Below, piece by piece: positions 57,539-64,000 of a stretch of 64,000 nucleotides of DNA (positions within the stretch are counted from its first letter, which is position 1; each line of letters starts with the position of its first letter). This DNA comes from Morganella morganii (GTDB lineage: Bacteria; Pseudomonadota; Gammaproteobacteria; Enterobacterales; Enterobacteriaceae). The DNA lies in NCBI RefSeq assembly GCF_019243775.1, contig NZ_CP069157.1, positions 2,294,001 to 2,358,000 on the forward strand, given 5' to 3'. A program made the position numbers and the translations under genes. The notes under the pieces are model-generated. The model saw only the letters and a program-made list of their open reading frames with translations, was not told the origin of the DNA and ran no database searches.

Positions 57539-57802
57539 TTATACCGGGCCCGGTTCACACATTTTTTTTACTGCCTGTGAGAAATACATCACCTTGGCCG
57601 AATTGATACACGTTTCCAGCTCATCCTGTTCTTCTTTATTTAAATTCATCCCGGAAACCTCCGCAAAAAGTGCCGGTAATTCATGCTGACCGGGGTCTTT
57701 CATTGCTGACTGCAGAATAATAATACCGGCCATAACCAGAATAATAACCACAACACACACCGCCACTATCCATTGTATTGCCCGCACATGTATTGTCCGC
57801 AC
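57539..57802 (-). CDS. Small single-pass membrane protein, unknown
   Basis: 87 residues from a GTG with AAGGAG six bases upstream. One membrane helix at about 10-31 (WIVAVCVVVIILVMAGIIIL), then an exposed acidic helix-rich part with two Cys near the end (ETCINSAK, KKMCEPG) that could form a disulfide. Not recognised. The first codons contain a tandem repeat of GTGCGG(A/G)CAATACA, giving RTIH/RAIQ. It lies alone between hmp and glnB and is absent from E. coli at this place. Confidence 0.7.
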   Translation of the reverse strand: MRTIHVRAIQWIVAVCVVVIILVMAGIIILQSAMKDPGQHELPALFAEVSGMNLNKEEQDELETCINSAKVMYFSQAVKKMCEPGPV

Positions 57803-57833
57803 AGTCTTCTCCTTTTACTGACAGATAAAAGAA

Positions 57834-57864
57834 TCCGGCGGTGTCAGAAATAACAGCCGCCGGA
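57834..57864 (-). terminator. Terminator after glnB
   Basis: TCCGGCGG...CCGCCGGA (8-bp stem, 15-base loop), followed on the minus strand by TTCTTTTATC. Ends the nadE-glnB unit. Confidence 0.65.
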
Positions 57865-57896
57865 TACGTTTAATTTGCAGGGATGCTCAGCAGAAC

Positions 57897-58247
<351 letters not shown>

Positions 58248-59870
58248 TTACCAATTTTTGCGGCCAAACCCGGATGTAATCGGGTAACGGCGATCTTTGC
58301 CAAAGTTCCGGGCGGTAATGCGCGGTCCCACCGGTGACTGGCGGCGTTTGTATTCATTGATATCCACCAGCCGGATAACCTTGCGGACCACCGCTTCATC
58401 AAACCCGGCGGCGATCAGTTCATCTGCGGACATATCTTTTTCAACATACCCGGCCAGCAGGGCATCGAGGATGTCATACGGCGGCAGACTGTCCTGATCC
58501 AGCTGACCCGGTGCCAGCTCTGCTGACGGCGGACGGGTGATAACCCGCTCCGGAATCGCCGGAGAGAGTGTGTTGCGGTATCTTGCCAGTTCAAACACCA
58601 TAGTTTTCGGCACATCTTTCAGGACATTAAAGCCCCCGGCCATATCCCCGTACAGTGTGGAGTAACCAACCGCACACTCGCTTTTATTACTGGTGGTCAG
58701 CACAATGCGACGGCGTTTGTTGGACATCGCCATCAGGATCACCGCACGGCAGCGTGCCTGTAAATTCTCTTCGGTGGTATCAACCGGTGTTCCGGCGAAT
58801 TTCGGTTCCAGTTCGTGCATAAAGGCTTCAAACATCGGCTCAATCGACACCACATCAAATTCCACACCCAGCAGCTCTGCCTGCTCACGGGCATCGTGGA
58901 TGCTGATATCCGAGGTGTAACGGAACGGCATCATCACCGCCTGCACCTTATCTTTACCCAGTGCATCTGCAGCAATGGCGACAGTCAGGCCGGAATCGAT
59001 CCCGCCGGACAGGCCCAGCAGCGCTCCCTGAAAACCATTTTTGCGGACATAATCCCGCGTTGCCAGCACCAGCCCCTGATAAACCTGAGCCAGAACAGGT
59101 AACGACGGTGCCGGATCCGCCATCGGCGTGATGGTTAAATCCGTAAAGTAACACTGCGCGATTTGCTCTGAAAATGCAGCAAGACGATGTGTTACGCTGC
59201 CATCTGCGGCGAAAACAGCAGAATTACCATCAAAAATCAGCTCATCCTGTCCGCCGACCTGGTTGAGATAGACCAGCGGCAGCCCGGTACGGCGGCAGTG
59301 TGCCTGTATCAGCACATCCCGGGTATCAATTTTATCAGTGGAATACGGTGACGCATTCAGTGTCAGAATGATTTCCGCACCGGCCGCTTTCAGGGCATCC
59401 ACCGGACCGTCAGTCCAGATATCCTCACAAATGAGTAACCCGAGGCGGTAACCGCGAAAATCAATCACACAGGTTTCTGTTCCTGCCGTAAACCAGCGTT
59501 TTTCATCAAACACGCCGTAGTTCGGCAGTTCCTGTTTGAAATAACGGGCGCGGAGCTCCCCTTTCTCAAAGAAAGAGAGGGCGTTATAAATGTGGCTGTT
59601 TTCCTGCCACGGGTGTCCCACCAGCACAGCACAGTCACCGCTGGCCTGTTGGATCCGGATGAGGCTCTGCGCTATCCGCTGATGAAAATCGGGACGAAAA
59701 ACCAGGTCTTCCGGTGAATACCCGGACAATGCCAGTTCGGAAAACATGACCAGGTCAGCCCCTGCCGCCTGCTGTTCCGCCATGGTTTTCAGAATACGTT
59801 CACCATTGCCTTCGATATCTCCGACCAGAAAATTCAGCTGGGCCAGGGCGATATTAAGTGTACGACGCAT
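58248..59870 (-). CDS. nadE: Glutamine-dependent NAD+ synthetase
   Basis: 540 residues from MRRTLNIALAQLNF, with AGGA four bases upstream. N-terminal nitrilase-like glutaminase domain (Glu45 in MFSELALSG, catalytic Cys in GLLICEDIW near 150) and a C-terminal synthetase domain with LSGGIDSGLTVAIAA (P-loop). Makes NAD+ from deamido-NAD+ using glutamine. E. coli has the short ammonia-using NadE elsewhere; this long type beside glnB is common in other proteobacteria and suits nitrogen control. Confidence 0.95.
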   Translation of the reverse strand: MRRTLNIALAQLNFLVGDIEGNGERILKTMAEQQAAGADLVMFSELALSGYSPEDLVFRPDFHQRIAQSLIRIQQASGDCAVLVGHPWQENSHIYNALSFFEKGELRARYFKQELPNYGVFDEKRWFTAGTETCVIDFRGYRLGLLICEDIWTDGPVDALKAAGAEIILTLNASPYSTDKIDTRDVLIQAHCRRTGLPLVYLNQVGGQDELIFDGNSAVFAADGSVTHRLAAFSEQIAQCYFTDLTITPMADPAPSLPVLAQVYQGLVLATRDYVRKNGFQGALLGLSGGIDSGLTVAIAADALGKDKVQAVMMPFRYTSDISIHDAREQAELLGVEFDVVSIEPMFEAFMHELEPKFAGTPVDTTEENLQARCRAVILMAMSNKRRRIVLTTSNKSECAVGYSTLYGDMAGGFNVLKDVPKTMVFELARYRNTLSPAIPERVITRPPSAELAPGQLDQDSLPPYDILDALLAGYVEKDMSADELIAAGFDEAVVRKVIRLVDINEYKRRQSPVGPRITARNFGKDRRYPITSGFGRKNW

Positions 59871-59977
59871 AAAATCCTGCTCTCCCGGGATAGATCTCAC
59901 CGTATGTAAAAATTAATAATAAAACAGCTAATAATGAAGATGATAGCAAAATGTGCCGGTTAGCACCGATTCTTTGC

Positions 59978-61318
59978 TTATTCTTTAAAGTCGGCCGCAT
60001 CCAGCTCATGACGGGACAGTAATTTATAGAACTCTGTCCGGTTACGCCCTGCCAGACGGGCAGCGTTGGTCACGTTACCTTTGGTCATCTGGAGAAGTTT
60101 GCGTAAATAATTGAGTTCAAACTGGTTACGGGCTTCCGCAAAGGTCGGCAGCGCCGTATTTTCTCCTTCCAGCGCCTGAGTCACCAGAGCCTCACTGATC
60201 ACCGGCACGGTGGACAGCGCCACGCACTGCTCGATAACGTTAAGCAGCTGACGGACGTTGCCCGGCCAGCTCGCGCCCATCAGGCATTTCATGGCATCCG
60301 GAGAGAAGCTGCGGACAAACGGCTTATGTTTTTTCGCCGCTTCGCGCAGAATATGATTGGCCAGCAGCGGGATATCTTCAGCCCGCTCATGGAGTGTCGG
60401 AATTTTCAGGTTAACCACATTGAGGCGGTAGTAGAGATCTTCACGGAATTCGTGTTTTTCCATCGCCTTGGGTAAATCGCGGTGTGTCGCGGAAATGACG
60501 CGGACATCAATATCAATGTCGCGGTTACTGCCGAGCGGGCGCACTTTGCGCTCCTGCAGAACACGCAGCAGCTTGACCTGCAGCGGCATCGGCATATCCC
60601 CGATTTCATCGAGGAACAGTGTGCCGCTCTCTGCCGCCTGGAACAGCCCTTCCCGGCTGCTCACCGCGCCGGTAAAGGCACCTTTGGCATGGCCGAACAG
60701 CTCGGATTCCAGCAACTGCTCCGGCAGTGCACCACAGTTGATGGCGATAAACGGTTTTTTCGCTCTCGGACTGGCTTTGTGGATAGCCTGGGCCAGTACC
60801 TCTTTCCCGGTACCGCTCTGACCATTGATCAGCACACTGACATCGGATTGCGCCACCATACGTGCCTGTTCAAGCAGACGCAGCATCAGCGGGCTGCGGG
60901 TCACAACCCCCTCACACCAGGATTCATCACTGACCGTGGTGGTGGAGAGCGCCAGCGCATCGTCAATCGCTTTATATAAAGCATCGCGATCCACCGGTTT
61001 GGTCAGGAAGCTGAACACGCCCTCACGGGTGGCAGCCACGGCATCCGGAATGGAGCCGTGAGCCGTCAGGATAATCACCGGCATGCCGGAATGGGTTTTC
61101 TGGATCTCGGCAAACAGCGCCATACCATCCATTTCATCCATCCGCAGGTCGCTGATGACCAGATCGATTTTTTCTTTATTGAGTACCTTCAGCGCTTCAG
61201 GGCCGCTTTCTGCCGTTGATACCCGGAAACCTTCACTGCTCAGGCGCATACCCAGCAGTTTCAGTAAACCCGGATCATCATCAACCAATAATAAGTTTGC
61301 GCTGCGGCGTGCTGTCAT
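59978..61318 (-). CDS. glrR: Sigma-54 response regulator GlrR
   Basis: 446 residues from MTARRSANLL (AAGGAG ten bases upstream). Receiver with phospho-Asp near 57 (VISDLRMDEM), AAA+ domain with GQSGTGKE (Walker A), the sigma-54 contact loop GAFTGA and LFLDEIGDMP (Walker B), and a C-terminal Fis-type HTH (RKLLQMTKGNVTNAARLAGR). Activates the glmY small-RNA promoter, which lies 2.5 kb away at the window edge. The frame is open another 30 codons into qseG but this is not used. Confidence 0.95.
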   Translation of the reverse strand: MTARRSANLLLVDDDPGLLKLLGMRLSSEGFRVSTAESGPEALKVLNKEKIDLVISDLRMDEMDGMALFAEIQKTHSGMPVIILTAHGSIPDAVAATREGVFSFLTKPVDRDALYKAIDDALALSTTTVSDESWCEGVVTRSPLMLRLLEQARMVAQSDVSVLINGQSGTGKEVLAQAIHKASPRAKKPFIAINCGALPEQLLESELFGHAKGAFTGAVSSREGLFQAAESGTLFLDEIGDMPMPLQVKLLRVLQERKVRPLGSNRDIDIDVRVISATHRDLPKAMEKHEFREDLYYRLNVVNLKIPTLHERAEDIPLLANHILREAAKKHKPFVRSFSPDAMKCLMGASWPGNVRQLLNVIEQCVALSTVPVISEALVTQALEGENTALPTFAEARNQFELNYLRKLLQMTKGNVTNAARLAGRNRTEFYKLLSRHELDAADFKE

Positions 61319-61325
61319 GCCGGGG

Positions 61326-62120
61326 TTACTCCTTTTTTTCCTGTGCCGGTTTTGTTTCTGCGGCTTTTGTTTCTGCGGCAGCCGGTTTGGCTTCTGCCGG
61401 TTTGACATCCGCAGGTTTTGCTTCCGCCGGTTTCGGCTCTGCCGTACCTGCTGCCTCTTCTAATGCCTCACGGCGCTCCTCGAGCGCATTTTCCAGTTCC
61501 GCATCCGCTTTGGTCGGCTGTTTGCGGCCGGCCAGCTGGCGCTCAATGTTGCTCAGGTTATCCAGCTTGCGGGTGGTATTCTGTAATTCAAACTGCAGGC
61601 GGGAGTTAACCGCACGCAGCTGATCAATTTTGCCGTCCGTATCGCTCTGCAGGCGGCGGTAGCGCTGGCGTTCGTCACTCAGGGCAATCGCCTGTTTCAG
61701 TTGATCACGCCACAGGGTCATCAGCGGACGCAGAGAGACCGGGAACCCGGCACTGTAGGCATTCAGGGTCTCGAGCACCTTACGCTTGTCATTGGCGGAG
61801 GTGCCGGTGTTATTAAGCAGAATGCTCTGACGCAGTGCAGTATCCCAGCTGTCCGGGGTGATTTTCCCCGCCATAATGCGGGCTGTATCACTGCTGAGCA
61901 GATCAGCACAATCCATCATCCGCAGCCAGTAAAGCGCGTTTTCTGTCGCGGCCGCAGAGTTGAGTTCCCAGATAGCGTGGCAGTCCGCAATCCGGTAATC
62001 CGCCGTCCGCTCCTGCGGCAGGACAACAGAGGCCAGCGCGGAGAGATCCGGCGGCGTTGCGGTTTTTACGCAACCGGCCAGCAACAGCGGGACGGCGGCA
62101 ATCAGGGACTTAAATGTCAT
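61326..62120 (-). CDS. qseG: QseG/YfhG outer-membrane lipoprotein
   Basis: 264 residues from ATG 62120 (a TTG two codons upstream is possible; the ribosome site is weak either way). Lipobox LLLAGC (Cys17), a helical domain with YWLRMMDCADLL and DERQRYRRLQSDTDGKIDQLR like E. coli QseG, then a coiled stretch. The last 45 residues are a low-complexity Lys/Pro/Ala tail (AEAKPADVKPAEAKP). QseG interacts with sensor kinases at the membrane. Gene lies between glrK and glrR as in E. coli. Confidence 0.9.
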   Translation of the reverse strand: MTFKSLIAAVPLLLAGCVKTATPPDLSALASVVLPQERTADYRIADCHAIWELNSAAATENALYWLRMMDCADLLSSDTARIMAGKITPDSWDTALRQSILLNNTGTSANDKRKVLETLNAYSAGFPVSLRPLMTLWRDQLKQAIALSDERQRYRRLQSDTDGKIDQLRAVNSRLQFELQNTTRKLDNLSNIERQLAGRKQPTKADAELENALEERREALEEAAGTAEPKPAEAKPADVKPAEAKPAAAETKAAETKPAQEKKE

Positions 62121-62141
62121 TTTCAAGTTAATGCTGACCTG

Positions 62142-63581
62142 TTATTCCAGTAAGGTGTGGAACGGAAGCTGAATACGGAAGCACACATCCGCACCTTCAG
62201 AACCGACTAATATCAGTTCGCCGCCCATCCGGTTAATACAATCCCGGGCAATACTCAGTCCCAGCCCGCTGCCTTTGACAGCACCTTTGCGCTGAAGCGA
62301 GCCCTGATAGAACGGTTCGAAGATCATTTCCTGCTCTTCTTCCGGGATCGGCGTACCGGTATTGGCGACATCAATCTGTATATGCTGACCGGCTTTCCGG
62401 CTGGTTATCCGGATCTTACCCGATTCAGCGCCATAGTGTACCGCATTTGAGTAGAGATTATCGAGTACACGTGTTAATAAGACGGGTTCAGCCCAGACAC
62501 TTGTTTCATCCAGAGCAAGGTCCGTAGTGATTTCTTTGCTTCTCGCCGGTAAGCTGTGGGCATTAACCACCTCATGCACTACCGTATCGAGGTTAACCCA
62601 TTTGGCTTCTGTCGGGCTGTCCACCAGCGTGCGGTTATACTCCAGCAACTGTTCAATCAGCACCTGCAAATGGCGGCTGCTTTCACTCAGTATTGATACC
62701 ACATCTTTCTGATCCGCTGTCAGCGGCCCCGCGACTTCATCCGCCAGCAGTTCGGTACCTTCACGCATACTGGCCAGCGGGGTTTTCAGTTCATGGGAAA
62801 TATGACGCAGGAATTCATGACGCTGGGATTCCAGCCAGTCGAGGCGCTCACTCAGCCAGACAATCCGCAGCGCCAGCGAGCGCAGTTCTCTCGGGCCGTT
62901 AAAATTATCAAGGCGCTGTATCAGGTTGCGCCCTTCCCCCAGGCGGTTAACCATCCGCTCAATCACTTTTACCGGCCCGATAATCATGCGGGTAAACAGA
63001 ATGATAAGGCCGGTGCTCAGGACAAACACCAGCAGGCTCTGCCAGCCGAATGACTGGCCTTTGCGGGCGATGGCATTCTGAAGTTCCTCACCGCGCCGGA
63101 AATTCGCCTCACGGATAGCCTGCACCAGATCAGCGTTACTGCGGGCAAAGGCTTCCAGGTGAGTGGTCATCGCCGCAACCGGCTCGCCGTTTTCACACTG
63201 CAGGACAGACAACTGTCCGAGGCTGCCGGCGATATCATCAGTATAACGCGGATCCGGGGTGGATTGTTTCTGGCGGGCGAGATAGTCCTCATAGCGGAGA
63301 TACTGTTTGTGCCAGACATTTTTCAGGGTTTCATTACCCAGCACACAGTACTGGCGGTAGCTGCGCTCCATTTCCAGCGCCAGGCTCGACATTTCCTCAC
63401 TGCGCCGCGCATCCTGTACAGTTGAGATACTGATTTGCGCCGCCTGATTACTCAGCTCATCAAAGCTCTGATACGCCTGCCATGCCAGTCCCAGCAACGG
63501 CAGCAATACCAGACAGAATGCCACCACAACCAACTGACGCAGCGAGCGCGGAAATAATCGCCATTTTTTCAAGATTGTCAT
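62142..63581 (-). CDS. glrK: Sensor kinase GlrK (QseE)
   Basis: 479 residues. Membrane helices at about 14-36 and 180-200 enclose a periplasmic sensor, then a HAMP-like linker, HisKA with the phospho-His in FLRHISHELKTPLASM, and an HATPase (NLYSNAVHYG, GSGLGLSIARD). Phosphorylates GlrR in response to envelope stress. It is the first gene of glrK-qseG-glrR, lying about 110 bases after glmY. Confidence 0.95.
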   Translation of the reverse strand: MTILKKWRLFPRSLRQLVVVAFCLVLLPLLGLAWQAYQSFDELSNQAAQISISTVQDARRSEEMSSLALEMERSYRQYCVLGNETLKNVWHKQYLRYEDYLARQKQSTPDPRYTDDIAGSLGQLSVLQCENGEPVAAMTTHLEAFARSNADLVQAIREANFRRGEELQNAIARKGQSFGWQSLLVFVLSTGLIILFTRMIIGPVKVIERMVNRLGEGRNLIQRLDNFNGPRELRSLALRIVWLSERLDWLESQRHEFLRHISHELKTPLASMREGTELLADEVAGPLTADQKDVVSILSESSRHLQVLIEQLLEYNRTLVDSPTEAKWVNLDTVVHEVVNAHSLPARSKEITTDLALDETSVWAEPVLLTRVLDNLYSNAVHYGAESGKIRITSRKAGQHIQIDVANTGTPIPEEEQEMIFEPFYQGSLQRKGAVKGSGLGLSIARDCINRMGGELILVGSEGADVCFRIQLPFHTLLE

Positions 63582-63689
63582 CTCTTAACCTGTTGTCATG
63601 TGCATGATGCTAACCGGATCCGGGATAAGAGAAAAGGATCAGGATGCATCTGTGCGAAAAAGAGAACAGAAAGAATGCAGGGAAGGTAT

Positions 63690-63896
63690 AAAATGATGAC
63701 GGGACGACAGTTTCCTGCCGTCCCGTCAGTGAGATTAAGGTGGTGCCTCACTCAACGTGTCGCCCTGTGTCTGATAAAGCTTGCGCAGTTATCGGTATTA
63801 ACGGACGGTAGGCACCTTACTCTGGCATCATTCCCGGGCTTATGTGGCATGTTTCCGCCATATTGCGGGCCGACATAAAAAATTGAATGAGCAACT
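63690..63896 (-). ncRNA. glmY: GlmY small RNA
   Basis: The minus strand is closely similar to my recollection of E. coli GlmY/GlmZ: GCTCATTC near the 5' end, CATAAGCCCGGGAATGATGC, AGTAAGGTGCCTACCGTCCG, AACTGCGCAAGCTTTATCAG and GTTGAGTGAGGCACCACC. Predicted start is at about 63896, 13 bases after the -12 element, and the 3' end at about 63690 after the terminator stem. Length is about 205 nt against 184 in E. coli. GlmY sequesters RapZ, which spares GlmZ and so raises glmS translation and amino-sugar synthesis. GlrK/GlrR, encoded just downstream, control it. Confidence 0.92.
63698..63727 (-). terminator. GlmY terminator
   Basis: Minus strand: GACGGGACGGCAG-GAAA-CTGTCGTCCCGTC, a 13-bp stem with one G-T pair, followed by ATCATTTTAT. 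It separates glmY from glrK. Confidence 0.85.
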
Positions 63897-63907
63897 GCAG
63901 AAGATAT

Positions 63908-63923
63908 TGCAACTGATGTGCCA
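63908..63923 (-). promoter_or_regulatory. Sigma-54 promoter of glmY
   Basis: Minus strand TGGCACATCAGTTGCA matches the sigma-54 consensus TGGCAC-N5-TTGCW exactly, with -24 GG and -12 GC correctly spaced. The GlrR upstream sites, usually 100-200 bases further up, lie outside the window. Confidence 0.9.
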
Positions 63924-64000
63924 ACTTTGAAAAATAAAATTCAATACACTGTTATTAAAGGGAAAATATTTTTATCTCCTGATAAAAATAGTCCGGAATA

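Overview
The window is a 64 kb stretch of a gammaproteobacterial chromosome from the order Enterobacterales. Gene content and order match the E. coli der-bamB-hisS-ispG-rodZ-rlmN-ndk-pbpC-yfhM-pepB-isc-suhB-glyA-hmp-glnB-glrRK-glmY segment closely. Base composition looks near 50 % G+C. That, together with a tetrathionate reductase (ttr) locus and a pilW remnant beside rodZ, suggests Morganella or a close relative. The genus is an inference from recalled family knowledge; no search was run. No rRNA, tRNA, CRISPR array, prophage or complete insertion sequence was seen.

Layout. 1-4.4 kb: tetrathionate respiration, with ttrB-ttrC (ttrC cut by the window edge) diverging from the two-component genes ttrS-ttrR around a large palindrome and an FNR-like box. 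4.5-15.5 kb: envelope and accessory genes: lpxL, mdtG, a POT peptide transporter, two AraC-type regulators, csaA, an orphan FecR-like protein next to a Fur-like box, a LysE-type exporter, mdaB, a YkgJ-type cysteine-cluster protein, a YdcY-like protein, a PmtA-like methyltransferase and a GNAT enzyme. 16-20.7 kb: the sulfate/thiosulfate uptake and cysteine synthesis operon cysPTWA-cysM. 20.8-26.1 kb: a small His-rich membrane protein behind a MerR-type 19-bp-spaced promoter, an ERIC-like inverted repeat, yfeX, yfeY, a YgiW-like OB-fold protein, ypeA, a hemF with an apparent frameshift, and a protealysin-like M4 protease.

26.1-44.4 kb: housekeeping genes, almost all on the minus strand: der, bamB, yfgM, hisS, ispG, rodZ, a shortened pilW, rlmN, ndk, pbpC, yfhM (alpha-2-macroglobulin) and a shortened sseB, with one plus-strand usp gene. 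44.5-51.6 kb: pepB and the complete isc iron-sulfur operon iscRSUA-hscBA-fdx-iscX, with two IscR type 1 sites over its promoter. 51.6-57.4 kb: trmJ, suhB, hcaT, glyA (PurR box) and hmp (NsrR box). 57.5-64 kb: a small membrane protein, glnB, nadE and the glrK-qseG-glrR envelope-stress/amino-sugar system, with its target small RNA GlmY behind a perfect sigma-54 promoter at the right edge.

Most of the window is well-known core genome. I did not find a clearly new multi-gene system. The best leads are local: the ttr palindrome, the FecR protein that lacks a cytoplasmic anti-sigma domain, the MerR-type promoter with its DUF2933-like gene, the hemF T8 frameshift, the ERIC-like element, the domain-size remnants of sseB and pilW, and the isolated protealysin gene.
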